DNA of 64,000 bases from Lunularia cruciata (taxonomy: Eukaryota; Streptophyta; Marchantiopsida; Lunulariales; Lunulariaceae), in the NCBI GenBank assembly GCA_948567375.1, contig OX419756.1, forward strand, positions 10,173,001-10,237,000, in the 5' to 3' direction. Positions 10,224 through 22,788 of this stretch are shown here, in pieces. The first letter of the stretch is position 1. Every line of letters starts with the position of its first letter. The notes under the pieces are model-generated. The model worked only from the letters and a program-made list of their open reading frames with translations. It searched no databases and was not told where the DNA came from. Made by a program: the position numbers and the translations under genes.

Positions 10224-10722
10224 AACAGGGTTGGATGAGGCGACTCGTGATCAGGTTCGATTGTCGTCCATAGGCGTCGGAAGAACCAGAGACTGCCCTA
10301 CAAATCGAGGCTTTGGCAGAACGTGGATTTAGTTGAATAGGGACCAACTACTGACCTTACCGAAGGTCCCCACTCGATTCATTATTATAGAACCCGCACC
10401 ACCCTACCTGGACGAATCCGCAGGCCATTCGGAATGCAGGAATGGATCTAAAGTGAGCCTGGGCAAATGGCTGACATCTGAGAAGGATGCGGGACCTGTT
10501 ATGAGGTACAATTCCCATATGTACGTGTGCGAATATCGTATGAAACTTCTACTCTCATCACAACTGATTCTCGAAACTGGATAATCTGCCACTTGAGAAG
10601 ATGCTTCACTGGCTCGAGCATGAAATCATCAGCTTACCTAAGATTACGATCCTGGGGGCCGCGTCCTTTGCTTACGACGGCCGTTTGAAACTGCTTCGAC
10701 CGTGTAAGACAGGTTTTGTAGA

Positions 10723-10857
10723 GTGGCACTCTCCCACATAGCAGTGCAGTGTAAGATTGTTCGACACGTTATTCCGGGCGAAACAATTTGTTCTGCAGTC
10801 TCTTGGGCCAATTCAGATGTTGTAGCGTACGGGTGGGTCAAGCCCTCCGCAACATAT
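10723..10857 (+). pseudogene. Exon-like segment shared by duplicates A and B
   Basis: A 45-codon open stretch (HIAVQCKIVRHVI, then SAVSWANSDVVAY) has an equivalent at 49912-50055. The frame is kept in both copies, but four of six differences change the amino acid, so there is no sign of recent selection. A second candidate exon begins at about 11225 after ctttgcag. In A it is broken by a stop (ttgtaa), whereas the B equivalent is open. I do not recognise the gene. Confidence 0.4.
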
Positions 10858-11519
10858 TAGTAACTTCATATAAATTTGTGAATTCTGGCCTGAACTTCCT
10901 ATCAAAACTGTTCCATAAACAATACGTCCTAATCGGTTCCTACTTGTGCTAGGATTAGTTGAGCTTTGAGGAGGTGCTGGACATTTAACTCGTTAGAATT
11001 TATCCGATTGGCGTAAGTGTCAATTAGTGTAAGATTTTCGTGCGCTGCTTCATTTTGGTACCTTTGCAAATCTGGGCTTCATCGTTTTACTAATCAATAT
11101 CTTGCGAAGCAGCAGCTGCGGCTGCTTCTCACCCTGGTGTTGAGTCAACATTTTTGTGTGAAGCACGGGCAGCAGCGGGCAAAGTTGTAAAACGCATGAA
11201 TGATAAACTCACGGCACTGCTTTGCAGCTCCAAAATCTGAGATCGACCAACACTTGTCTGAAAAATTGTAATGGCCGAGTGAGAGCCAGAGTCAGAATAT
11301 CAAGCAGACCTCTCAGGAGAGCGATACCAACGAGCAAGTGCTCTCGCAGTTTTGATGCTTGATAATATTTCCCTAGGAAGCAAGTCGAACTGAACTTGCA
11401 TGGTCGGATGGCACGAATTACCTTCACCTGCTTTAACCCCTCCAGTTTCACTCCTACAGCCAGTTTTGTTGTATTTCCTGTCAGTCAATGCCAAATCCTT
11501 CATGTTGGCAAGAATTGGC

Positions 11520-12345
11520 GAGACTAAACCACAATTTCCGCGCGCGAGCACTATAGGGAGAGGCACTACGTGCGAAGACCCTTCTTTCTCAGCCATTTCG
11601 GCAAGTGTATTCTTGGCATATGTGAAGCCAGATTAATCAAAATTCTAATGCTTGCGAGGCGTAGCGTCCTAGCAACTTTTCTCACTTCTATTGGCTTGCT
11701 TTGGTGGTGAAATCCAAAGCTACCAACCCTCCGTGCCTTACGCAATTCTCCCTTTTTTTAACCAATAATAATATACTTTTACTAAAGGTTATTAGTTGCA
11801 CCAAGTATATCGCACTTTGATAGGAGCTGCCGAGGGATACGATGAGATCCCCATGAGAAACCTGATGATGATGACAGAACTAGTGAACGTAGAACTAGTG
11901 ACAGCAGTACTGCTGCTGATTCCGGAGGCAACGATACAAAAAGGATGCCTCGCTCATCTTCTGGCCTTCCTCTCACCCGTAGGGCAGTGCCTGCATACAA
12001 AACGGGATCGGCGAAACGACCGAACCAAACTAGCGATATCGAATCGCCGAACCGAAACTCTTTGTGCCAAAGGCTTTGCCTCTACGGGTCCTCTGGCCAG
12101 AAATGGCTTTACCGCGCACGATACCCGAATACGCTCCCCGCGCACTACGTGCAGCCTATGCCCTCGTGCTCAATGGCCCATAGGTTTCGGACTGTTTCCA
12201 AATCACAATAATAAATGACGTGACCTAAAGGATAACCAAGTAAGCTCGAGAGAACCATCAGCCTTGCTATACTTATATGGAACCATAGAAGAAGTTATAC
12301 ATACCATGAGTTGGGCTATTTGACTGACAGTATCTCCGAAGAAAA
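11520..12345 (+). other. Block present in A only; Ser/Asp-rich exon-like frame
   Basis: This block has no counterpart in duplicate B, where the flanks join at about 50705. Within it the plus frame over 11830-12210 (open from 11945) reads as a hydrophilic Asp/Arg/Ser-rich stretch followed by SSSGLPLTRRAVPAYK and KRPNQTSDIESPN. This composition is typical of a disordered region of a nuclear-encoded protein. The 5' part (11530-11760) is locally GC-rich with a short match (cccttctttctcagcc) to 48690-48705 in B. Function unknown. Confidence 0.35.
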
Positions 12346-13519
12346 CATTAACTACATAATACTGGAGAAATTTGAGAAAGTTGATCATGTCCTGGTGGAA
12401 ACTTAGTATATGTGTCCGAAAGGCTACTATTTCGCCAGATTGTGCTATACTTGTTCACAGGACAACTGAATCCGTGCCGCAGCCATTAGAAACCAAACAG
12501 TAATGCTGCTTATACATATGAACAATTCACGATCCTTCAAAGCTTGAATTACTAGAATACCGGAACAGAGCATGCAAATCGATAGTGATTACTGGCACTA
12601 GAGGAAGATTATCGAATAAGGAGCAGAGGAAAACAACCAACAACGAATAGAGTGGTCGTTCATCATAGTCGCTCCTAAGGCTCCTGAATCGATGCAGCAA
12701 AAGTATAACTTGGATAGACAGGACAGCCCTTCGAAAGGCGAATTTTAATATCTCAATTCTACAGATGCAATTACTCAAACATCCGGTTTTTCATTTATAG
12801 ATACAGAGATGGCCAAGCGATTGCGGATATTGCGGTCCCTATAACAAGTACGGTGTACTGGTGACCAGTATATATTAGTCGACTTGTGCCCGTAGTATGC
12901 ATACTGAAACTGGAGTTTCAACATATGAAGGAGTACGTCATGTGACTGCAGTAATGAATCGTGTATATCTAAAACGACGGAACTGTGCAGAGAACCTATA
13001 GGCCGGGAGTATGTCCCCCCAACTATCAGAATCTATGTCCCTCATCATCACTCTGATATGCAATTGTTAATCCAGTGAGGATGGAGCTAGGCTAACTGTA
13101 AATCTGTACAGGCTCACTTTGACAAAGGGTTTTAATTTGAAGCCATCCCCCGAAGCTTCACCCGCACGCATGCAAAGTATACTGTGGAAATAAACTCTGT
13201 TCTCTTGCTGAGTGGTAAGGCGACCTGTCATACTTCAACGCTCTCACCCGTGATGTTCCTGGTCCTCATCATCTTCATGGTTAATTAACCATGACGGTGG
13301 GCGATCGTTGCTAAACACCTTAACTCCTCGCGCGTCCTGAACATATTTGACATACATAGCCACATGTCAGGCCTGAGTTCCTATATTGGTATTGATGGTA
13401 ATAACTTGTGCACAATAGATCAGATTCTTCAGACGAGGCCGTCTATCACTGCGTCCTGGTTGACAGCCTCGTATGATTTCCAAACTTCTGGTGTCAAAGA
13501 TTACTCGCAACAAATGAAA

Positions 13520-13595
13520 CACGCAATACCTCCTCAACCTCATCGACCTCCTCAACCTCGACGACCTCCTCGACCTCCTCGACCTCTTGTTGCTC
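13520..13595. repeat. Short cctcgac microsatellite (copy A)
   Basis: A 9-bp unit related to cctcgacct is repeated about seven times. On the plus strand it gives a Pro-Arg run. On the minus strand it gives Glu-Val repeats after a MADHEQQ start in good context (gagATGGCTG near 13605). Copy B at 51950-52075 is about twice as long. Confidence 0.8.
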
Positions 13596-15725
13596 ATGGT
13601 CAGCCATCTCAAGCTGTAGGCGTGTAAATCTACAAAGTTGTTCGCAGCACGTCGAAACTGTACTGATTACACCAACACAACTGTTAATACTTCTGTCTAA
13701 ACGTCCAAGAAGGTAAACAATGATCTGCTTACTCAGAAAATCCATAAGCTTCTAGTAATTTAAAGTTCTGTTCTCTCCTCTTGTGGTCTAACCTCACCTT
13801 CAATTCTCTGGCGCTCACACCTCTTTCAGCAGCACTATTCTCTTCAAAATACTTGTAATTTTACTCAGCTGCTCGAAAGACAGGTTTACAAATCTGTAGA
13901 TAAGGTTTCTCTGAAATGTTTTGACTGTGAATGACCAGTGTCTGCAAGCTTTTCTGAACTGATATAGAGTTGTGTTGGTGGTGAAACTTCTGGATACTGA
14001 GGCTTGATCTTCTTGAGATCTAGCTGTCATTTATACTCTTGTGGTCTAATCTTGCCATGCTATCCTATGTCTTTCACACCTCTGCTCTATCGTTTCAGGA
14101 GATTCAACTTCCACTCAACTGTTCAAAACACAGCCCACCAACCAGCACATGAGATTTTTTTATGTTTCTGATTCTTCACTCTTTGCAGTCAGTGATCTCT
14201 GAATGCTGTTCTGCATTGAAAAGCAGGCACAGCACGTGGTAATTCTGAACAATTAGAAACAAGAGCCATGCCAGACCTATGCCTGAGAGTCAATTGTTCT
14301 CACGCGATGATAGTGAATAAGGTTCACTATGCACAATAGCTACTTCTATCTGAACCTCGAATCTGACTTCCGTTCACTCGGATAAGAAATTTTGTGGTGG
14401 TCAGCGGAATTGACTGCTGAAAGAATCTCGGAAATGTGAGTGCGGGTGACAGTCGAGAAAAGATTTGCGTTTGGAGTCAAATCACTGGGACCTTTCCATG
14501 AGCTATCCTCAGCGGCTTGTTCTATTGGCTAGTGTGTAGGTAAGTTGCTGATTTTAGCCAGCCTTCTTAGTACGTGTACTCATCTCCAGAATTCTTCTCA
14601 CTTCCATAGTAATCAGTTGAACTCGTGTAATATGTCATCGATCCAGTATAAAACGGACTTCAGTTTCTTCTCAGTTTGCCAAGTTTCAGAAATTGTAAAC
14701 TTCTCGGAGGTGGTTTTTTCTACCATTGTGTGAACTATCAGTATACTATGTTCAGTATTAACTATCCAGACTAGCTATAGATTCTGCTCATTATTACAAT
14801 ATCTAATCTGGTCCAAAGTTATTGTTGTCATTTTCCTTGCTATCCTCAAGTCGTTGTCACGAGTCGAGGACCTGCAGATGATGAAATACAATTGAGAAAA
14901 CCTCACCAAGCCGTGATAATTTTCATTAGTCAACCTCTTTGAACTCTATGACAAGGAACTAACAGAATAAGGGACCTAAGGGTCTTGACGTCAAATAGAA
15001 GGTGCGCGGTGTGACATGTTTCAGAGTTTTTGCTTTCGTAGTCCTCGTGGGAGAGGGAGAAAGAGGGCGGCAATTCGAATCCTTCAGCCAGTAATTTATC
15101 CTCATTTAGACTCAATTCTACTGCGAACTCACAACAGCAGGGACATGTACGTCGAGGTCAATTAGGTGGAGACGCGTCGGTAATTGTTCTCGATGACAAT
15201 AGTCTTTTGGAGCAAACACAAATTAAGACTCGTCAGGAAGGACAGGAAAGTGGGAAGACATACCAGGCTCAATTGAAACAGCACGGTTACCACGGTCATC
15301 ATTCCTCGGTAAGGCCACGTGACTCTGACTGACGACATTTCATAGTTTTATATTTGTGTCTTGAGATGCAATCAGCTTTTGATAATTTATTCGTCTAGAA
15401 CATTTCATAATGATTATCTATCCAATTATCTGTTTGCAGACAGCCCTCGCCCTGTTTAACGTTGGAAGGCTCTATGAACCGGGTTCAGTGACTTAGTGAA
15501 ACATTAATCCTTGCAGCTCGTATAACGGATACTACCTCTAAACTTGCGGGAACTATATCACGATCTTTGTAGTACCACTGCTAGACAAAGTGACTAGTTT
15601 TGAATCTGAACAAGCTTTCCTCATACCGCTACGACGGGTTGAATTACGAAGTCCTGAACTCTTATAGTCGACGGACCGGAATCATTACAGATCTGGAATG
15701 GTTTTCTAATACATAGTAAGTACAA

Positions 15726-16135
15726 TTTCCTGCTTCTTAATGAAGATAATCAGCACCTAAGGGGTTGGGAGTCTCCTAATTACATTTACACCACTCATTG
15801 CACTGCTAATCCTACCTTATCGTATCATAATGCACAATTAAGAACGACCTGTACATCTGCCGCTAATTCATATGTTCTTAATTACACATCCGCCGCTAGT
15901 CCCCCCACCTCAACTTGTCTTTACAAAGGTTATAAGTTCTTAGGTCACAATATTATTCCTAAGCCCAAAAGTTTTTACACCTAAGGCCTTTTAGGCCTTT
16001 TAGACGAAGACCTCTTCAAGGCCAAAGGTAGTTGTAGGCTGAAGGTATGTTCTACACTTAACATTTTCTTATCTATTTACCTTCAAGCTAGAGTTCCCTT
16101 ATTCGTACAACTATGGCAAGGAACTACACTTGCCC
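15726..16135. other. Junction region, decayed LTR-like sequence
   Basis: After the end of duplicate A there is about 400 bp with no gene. The stretch 15985-16100 (repeated ggccttttag, then aggtagttgtaggc) resembles, in inverse orientation, the start of the candidate family C LTR at 25950-26100. It probably marks the family C end. Confidence 0.35.
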
Positions 16136-19100
16136 TTTTAGATCCAGATTAGCAAATTTGTCTTGTCTTGGTATTCAACAATCACATCTAGCAATTCCTT
16201 CATGGAATCCTCAAATTCCTTCAAGGTGATCATGAAGTCTATTGGAGAATTGTTGCAAGCACTCATTTGTGTAAACCTTGCCATCAGAGCATGTGCTTGA
16301 GACCTTGACTCTGAAACTTCATCCTCTCCAAGAAGGACTTCACTGTCTCCTCTACAATTCCTTCTAGTTGATTCCAAGCAATCTTCATCTTTGCCAAGAT
16401 CATGATCTTTTCCAAGTTGAGCTACACCCAAATACCCTACAACTCTACCAAGATTTCCTCCCGACTGGCCAATCTATCTTGCTTGCACTCTTCTTCCTTC
16501 TCATTAATATTTTTAGCAAGCTTCTTCCTTGTACTCCTTCCACTCATAGCTTCTCCTGATGTCTCACTTCCACTGTGACAAGGACCACCTTTGCTTTATC
16601 CACTTCTTCTTTCAACGCATCAATTCTTTGGCCTAAGCTTTTACTTGCTCTTCAAGGTGGGTTTGGTGGCACACTTCTTGTTCTCTATGAATTCTCTCCT
16701 CCTTCTACCTCTTTGTTCTCCCCTCTTGCACTTCCTTATTCAATAGTGCTCCTTATTCCTTGAGCTTGGCCGACCCCTACCCCAAGTTGTTATTGCATTT
16801 TTTAATCTCCGAATATTATGCACAAACTTCTGCCAATTTGTCCCATGTCTTTGTCATCTCTTATACAACCCCATGCACCAATTGATGGAGGTGACTTAGG
16901 AGTGCAATGTAACCATTAATCTTCCCATGAACTTCCTTGTACGTAGGAAGGAGCTACTCCATTAATTCTAGCACTGGGCTTACTATGTGCACAACTGATT
17001 TGGAGAGTAACATCATGATGACTAGCAAAGCTTTCCTTCGGGTTGAGCTAGCCTCCTTCACCATTCTAAATGATGCCAAAGGTCCCCTCTCCTCCTTATT
17101 GATCTCAACAAAGAAGGGGGGTCTCCTTTCTCATGTTCTCCTATCATTGTTATGGGGACTTTGGTCTTGGACAATCCTTTGTCCTAAAGACATCATTTGG
17201 CCTGAAGTCCTTCTTCTGGTTGAAGTTCACGTGCAACTTGAAGTTCTCTCTTGGCCTGAGAGGAGCCCTTGTCTTTTGCCACTCCTTCAACTTTGAGCAA
17301 TTCTTCCTCCCTAAGTACTCTTGCACCTCTACTTCTCCTACATGTGGAAACAAGGGGGATCTTGTTATCCCCATGCTCTCTACTACATTCTTCTTTGGGC
17401 TTGAAGGCCCAAACTTTCCATCATATCTTCATTAGGCAAGCATTTTTTCTTTTGCCTGAATATTATCCTTCACCTGTAGGACTCTAGGCTAGGGTTGATT
17501 GTGCTTCTCCATCTTGGTCCTCTACCACTTCCTTGTCAGATGATATGATAATTCAAGTGAACAACTACTTGCTGTTGGTGGGTGTGTGCTGTACTTCTGG
17601 CCCAGCTTTGCTTTTGTCTTCCACAAGGGTCCTCCTTATCCTTTTGTGGCCATCAACTTTGGCCTAGAAGGTGTTGCATGGCTCTTCCTTTCCCTAACGG
17701 GGGACTCCACTGCCAATTCCTGTTGCCTCTTCTCATCAAAGCCTACCATGTTGTAGGTTTCCTCCACCATGACAAACTTCCTTGTGTGGGAAAATTCTGC
17801 ATTTGCTTCTGCATATTTTCTCAGCATGGCTCATTTGCATAGCTCCTCCAAATGTCCTACAAGGAAGAAGTGATATGGATACTTCTCTTTCTTGACTGAG
17901 GTTAAAAGATTTATCCCCAAGTAAAAATGAACAACATAGCATGACACAAAAGTCACTCCTCTTTCTTCATTCATGTTTTCAACAAGCTCCCACATTCACA
18001 ACTAGAACATTGATGCCCAATTCACAAGCTTCCCTTCATACAAGTTCTCAAAAAAGATTGCATGACTATTGTTCAGATAAGTTGTTTGTTTAGATTTGAA
18101 AAAATTAATTACTGATTTCATTAGGATCCTTCAATTAGGATGTTTAATTCCGTGGATAGATCAACCATGATTGGTCTTGTCATCCTTTAAGATAACCTTG
18201 ATTTTGCTTCCAAAGCTAGATCAAGGCAAATCCAAGGGGTATCTAAGGTCATGGTGTTTTGAAATTTTGGGCCCCAACACTTTCCACCAACGTTCCTCTG
18301 TCCAGGAGAAGATGTTCCCTCTCAGGGTCTCTATCCCTAGATCCCAGTTATCCCCCATCTCATGTAGCATTGCATGACCACTCAACTTAAATTATCCCTT
18401 ATCTCATGCAGCAGTGCATGATCACTCAACTCTCAATTCCACATCAAGAATTCCATCTTCCTGTTGAAAAGCAACTTCTCTCTACAATGAAGTGCACGCT
18501 TAACCAACCCTGGGAACTTGCTTATGAGTTTGGGTGCCCTTGACTTATACACTTGAAGGATTGCTACTTTCCCTTTCATCCCTCTCAATCCTTCTCACAC
18601 AGCCACCTTTGATCCTAATTTTTTTAGTTCCTAAGTTTTGCAACTTAGCACCAAGGATGAGGAAATCATAACTGGTCTTGCTCTCTTTAACTCTACAAAA
18701 AGTGAAAAGGATCTAAGCCCAAGTAAGTATTTAAGGTGATGGCTCAACTATTGTGGATATTTGGTAGGTATGCCATTTGGTGAGCAATTGCATCTCACAC
18801 ATGTGTGTGGTCAATACAATTAAGCAATCATCAATTGTAGTTCTTGATCCATTGGTGTCACATTTAAGCTCTCAAGATTCATACAAACTCACTAACTTTT
18901 AGGCCAAGGGATCTCATACCAAATGGTCTTCTGGCCAAAGGCCTCCTTTCAGGACAATATCTTTTTGGGCAAAGGGTTTCCTCACCAAAGGTTTCTCTAA
19001 CTGAAGGTCTTCTTTGTTGAAGAGCCATGTCTTGGGCTCTTGATTCAGATCTATTGTTCTTGGTCTTCCCATGGCATATTCCTTTAACATACTCTTTCCT

Positions 19101-19300
19101 TTGAAGGGTGCAGTTTCCTTGGGATGGAAGGCAAGAAATAAGAATAAACTTGTCTTCTTCCCTATTGACCAGCTATTTCTTTGTCTTCTTGAGTAAACTA
19201 AGTAATTTGAAAGAGAAAAGTGTACTTTGCAAAGAGGTGAGGCATCACAAATACCACACCAAAAAAGCAACCCTCCTTAGCCAAGAAACCAAGTAGCAAC
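16136..19300 (-). pseudogene. Family C copy 1: gag-like region, minus strand
   Basis: On the minus strand this block holds, in broken frames, a leader-encoded segment (18914-19270, NSWSIGKK, then FHPKETAPFKG) and a segment around GAQNF near 18260. It also holds a frame at 17636-17827 with KYAEANAEFSHTRKFVMVEE, TYNMVGFDEK. A coiled-coil tail follows. The same order is seen on the plus strand at 60571-61620 and 23400-24350: an LGPK-type motif, then a Tyr-Val-Glu-Val-type segment, then VKEANNM-like sequence. I read it as the gag-like product of an unclassified retroelement; no named domain is certain. Confidence 0.45.
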
Positions 19301-20300
19301 ACCCAAATGTTAGAGGTATCTTCATGGAGAGGAGAACTGGAGGATATCAAAGATAATGAACAGGATGAAAAAGTGTCCTTTATCCTTCAAGCATTGACCT
19401 CCACTTCAAACAAAGGGGAAGAAGAAGAGACTTGTGAGGATGCACAATTGGGCACAAAATTGTAGAATCAGGAAATGTAGGATTGTACTATAAGACTAGA
19501 GGAGGACATGAGCGAGGAGGTTCTAATGCTAGAACCAATGCCAACAAGCTCTATTAGAGAGGAAGAAGCAACCAAAGAGCCACTAGATCAAGCTGAGTGC
19601 TTAAATGCCCAAGAACTTTGGCCTAAAGTTCTTGACAAGGCCAAAGTCTTGCAACAAGAGGATGACCAGATCATTGATCATGCCAAAAAGGATTATGTTC
19701 ACATTGATGTTGATATTCCAGATCCTGCACCAAGGGCATAGACAAAATTGGATAGGAATCAAACCTTGAGTACTAGTGCTAGTTCAAGAGGGAGCCAACA
19801 TTGTGATACATTCAATTGGAGTTGAGTACAAGTAGTACAAGAAGGAAGCCAAAAAACAATTTTGTGACAAGTGGCCAGAGTTGGAGAGCCCTTGAAATGA
19901 AATGAAGGAAGGCCGTGGTCAAGTTGCCACCTTAGAAGTTCAATAGCAGGAGTATTTGAAATAGGTGGCACTACAACTATATTGCCTTACCAAGGAATTG
20001 GAAGAAGTAAAGGCCAAGCAAGTAGAGATTAGAAAATAAAGCATACAAGGAGGTAGATGAACTTTATATGCTTATGGTTGAGGGAGCACTTGGACAAGAA
20101 GTTCATAACAAACTTGCCAAACTTATTTGTTAGAAATAGCTAGATATCAAGCCCAAACTGGTCAGTTAGTTAGGTACCTTAGGTGCAAATGTAGTTTGTC
20201 ACCCCGACAATTATAGAAAATGCACCTTGCCAAGAGGAAATCCTTCAAAGGTACGGGCACTCTGAGTGAACAATCAGATACTTGGAGTTACATATCTACA
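19301..20300 (+). pseudogene. Family C coiled-coil region, copy 1
   Basis: The plus strand encodes an acidic, Glu/Lys-rich sequence. The best piece is 19508-19741 (77 codons), which includes SIREEEATKEPLDQAE, ELWPKVLDKAKVLQQEDD and VHIDVDIPDPAPRA. The same sequence lies inverted at 60330-60100 and, more diverged, at 57560-56480. Composition suggests coiled coil. It points away from the minus-strand block at 16136-19300, and that divergent layout is repeated at 59.7-61.6 kb. Function unknown. Confidence 0.5.
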
Positions 20301-21151
20301 TTCTAAATTGAATCTTCTTCACCAAGTGCACTCGCAATTTTGCAAAACTTTGGGGTCGTAGTTTGAAATTAGGTTAAGATGGAATCAAAAATAACAACTT
20401 TCTTGAAACCATGTTAAGCACCTTATCATTTTGTAGATGATTAGTATAAGATAGGATTAGGTCCTTAAGCAAGTGATGTACAAAATAGATTAGGCATTTT
20501 AGGAGATACCCTTGGGCTCCTGATCCCTTTGGCTTGTGCGGTACCCACATTTTTTTTTATCATGTTTCAAAGAAGTCATGTTCAATTGAAGTTGAATTGG
20601 AACCAAATGGGCAAAGAAAGAAGAATAATTTTTTCTTTAGTGTTTTCACCAACGAATAAGGTAAATGATCTAGAACTAGAGAGATAGATGGCTGCCTCAT
20701 TATTTCATCCCATTTGCAGTACATTTCTACCTTAGATTGAAGTTGCTGAGTGCAGCGGAGGGATAGAAGATGGTGTCTCATTTTCACCCAGATTTGCAAA
20801 GAGAAGTAGATGCAGAAGAGCTGTAGTACATCTGCCAAATCAGAAGTAGTGATGACCACTTTGCCATGACAAGACAGCAGAAGAGAGTGGTAGTGACCAT
20901 TCCAAAGATGAAGAAGCAAAACCAACCCAAAGAAATGGTATCACCAGTATAGCTATAGAAGACAAGAAGATTAGACCCAGGGCATGAGGTAGTAATGTGT
21001 GAATTGTCGTAAGAAGAAGAGTCAGAAGAAGAAGTTGAGTACAAGTCAAAAAACTTGAAGGAAGAAGAAGAGGCAAAACTCATGTTGCAGAGTGGAGAAT
21101 CCAACAACGGGAGTGATGGAGAACCCAAAGTTCAACAAATAGAGAAGAAAG
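20301..21151. other. Repeat-derived sequence with short acidic frame
   Basis: No recognisable gene is present. The plus strand near 21005-21165 encodes a Glu/Ser-rich piece (EEESEEEVEYKSKN, then SNNGSDGEPKV). It stops where the truncated family B copy begins at about 21152. Confidence 0.4.
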
Positions 21152-21223
21152 ATGACTATTCTTAGGTGTCTTACTTACTTGGAAATTCCTACCTTGGTGT
21201 TGTACTTGAATCTATTGTCGGGT

Positions 21224-21586
21224 CTAATCAAATTGAACCTTATGACGTTCAAGCCAAGGTAGACCTAGAATAATATCATAGTGTAGAGGTGCCACTACAA
21301 ACCTCATACACTCCAAATACTCCTTCCCAATCTTGAAGGTAACAAGATGCGAGGTACAAAATGCAAAACCCTTTCTACCATCCGCCATCATCAATGTACT
21401 TCCAATTACTGGCTTGATAGGAATTCCCAATTCCTTTGCTACTTGCATAGATGTGCAAATCTCTGAGCTTCCAGAATCAACCAAAATCCTACAACCCCAA
21501 TTAGATATTGTACCTTGCAAGTGAAGCAAACTTTCATAGATCAAGCCTTCAATCCTATTGGAACTAATCAAGCTCCCAATAGGCAA
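21224..21586 (-). pseudogene. Aspartic protease of family B copy 2
   Basis: This 120-codon open frame carries CRILVDSGSSEI (intact DSG), MQVAKELGIPIKPVIGS and HYDIILGLPWLERH. It matches 5616-5972 almost residue for residue, and here the Asp-Ser-Gly is preceded by Val as expected (the nested copy has Asp). No stop lies within the domain, but no polymerase follows. Confidence 0.85.
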
Positions 21587-21639
21587 CTCAAAATTCCCTA
21601 CTAGGATTCCTTGTTTTCTTGATCATTCTACTCCACAAA

Positions 21640-22480
21640 CTCCATCAAGGCAACTTGTCGAGGTTGCCCATTCTTGAGTGGACATTCAACGATGAAATGT
21701 CCCAGTTGCTGATAATAAAAACAACCATCATTTTGTTGTAGTTTCTCTCTGTCTATAGTGCTAAGTGGTCTTTGTTGAATGGATCAATCTCCATTGGTGC
21801 TAGCTCTTCCACCTATGTGTAGTGTATTGGTAGATCTCATCAAGGTCAAGGTCGAGGTCAAGGTCGAGACCAAGTTGTTGCCACCAAGGAATCAAAATGT
21901 TTGGCCAACCACATGGCTTCGTCCAGGTGTTGTGGCTCTCTCATGGTTACCTCTAGTTTGGTTCTTGACTTCAAACCCCTCACAAATTGATCCAGAGCTT
22001 CACTTTCTAGGATATCTAGAATTTGCATGACAAAGTTTTGGAATTGCATGATATAACTTCTTATAGAGCCAATTTGTTTCAATTTTGCCAACCCATCCTG
22101 TGCATCTGTTGTGACATTTATAGCCTAGAACTATAATTTAATTATTGCACTCTTGAATTTTTCACACGTCAAGATTGGTGCAACAATTTGTAGTTCAACT
22201 TGCTCCACTCAGAATCTTCACCATAGCTTTGCTATTCCATCCAATTGGCTAGAAGCCAAGAGAATTTGTTTTTGCTTGTCTTGTAGATTGGTAACTTCAA
22301 AATAACATTCATAGTCAAACACAAAATTATCCATTGCACCTGGCAGATTCTTGCATTTAAACACCTTGGGTTTAGGGAATTGGATTTGATCTTCTCCTTC
22401 TTGAACATGTACTTTCTCTATGTGCTCTTGTTGTCAAAGATCTCATTCATCCAACAATTGAGTAACGTGCTCGATTTGTT
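21640..22480 (-). pseudogene. gag of family B copy 2, zinc knuckle missing a Cys
   Basis: The frame 21858-22091 holds LKQIGSIRSYIMQFQNF and KLEVTMREPQHLDEAM, as in the nested copy. The knuckle near 21680-21725 reads C-F-Y-Y-Q-Q-L-G-H-F-I-V-E-C: the second zinc-binding Cys has become Tyr. The upstream gag core and the glutamine-rich start (to about 22480) are in other frames. Confidence 0.75.
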
Positions 22481-22775
22481 ATTGCATAGTGAGGATAACA
22501 TCGGACATTGCCGCCATGGTTGCTACTCTATCATGCCCCTCCTAATCTGTCTAATTTATTACCACATAGAAGCATCACGTCCATCATTTTCCATAAGTTA
22601 CCACCGGACGCACCAAAGATTCCTCAGATATGGTGATCATATGCAGAAAATCTTGTCCAAAGTGTGAGGTGATGAATTGCGTGAAATGATGTTTGGGTAG
22701 TACTTGGACACAAAAATCCTAATGGTTTGGTGGAAGTGGATTTGATGGTCCATAAATTCCATCCATTCCATTCTT

Positions 22776-22787
22776 ACTCTGATACCA
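22776..22787 (-). other. Primer-binding site of family B copy 2
   Basis: The minus strand reads TGGTATCAGAGT, one base inside the LTR at 22789. It differs from the nested copy's site at the last base only. Confidence 0.88.
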
Positions 22788-22788
22788 A

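Larger units (their letters stand above)
10110..15725 (+). repeat. Segmental duplicate A (homologous to 48310-54111)
   Basis: About 5.6 kb aligns in the same orientation with duplicate B, from gtggacagtcgcac at about 10110/10210 (48352 in B) to aatcattacagatctggaat at about 15680 (54060 in B). Relative to B, A lacks about 1 kb (B 48500-49530). It has an extra 0.8 kb (11520-12345) and an extra 0.2 kb (about 14425-14620), and it lacks the 94-bp insert seen in B near 53920. Open frames are short and shared frames are broken, so most of it is non-coding or pseudogenic. Its right end keeps the empty site of a copia LTR that is inserted in B and C. Confidence 0.88.

Noticed and set aside
10333-10584. 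83-codon plus frame in duplicate A
   Set aside because: The B counterpart (49530-49760) has a local 17-bp duplication and a broken frame, there is no splice context, and no domain is recognised.
11796-12218. 140-codon plus frame starting MHQVYRT
   Set aside because: The neighbouring frame reads as a hydrophilic exon-like sequence; this one mixes hydrophobic blocks without any domain, so I kept only the block description.
13364-13627. Pro/Arg-rich plus-strand protein
   Set aside because: The run comes from the 9-bp microsatellite, and the flanking frame is not conserved between duplicates beyond what the DNA similarity gives.
20784-21128. Ser-rich hydrophobic minus frame (membrane-like)
   Set aside because: It is the antisense of a Glu/Lys/Ser-rich plus-strand repeat; its hydrophobic look is a codon artefact.
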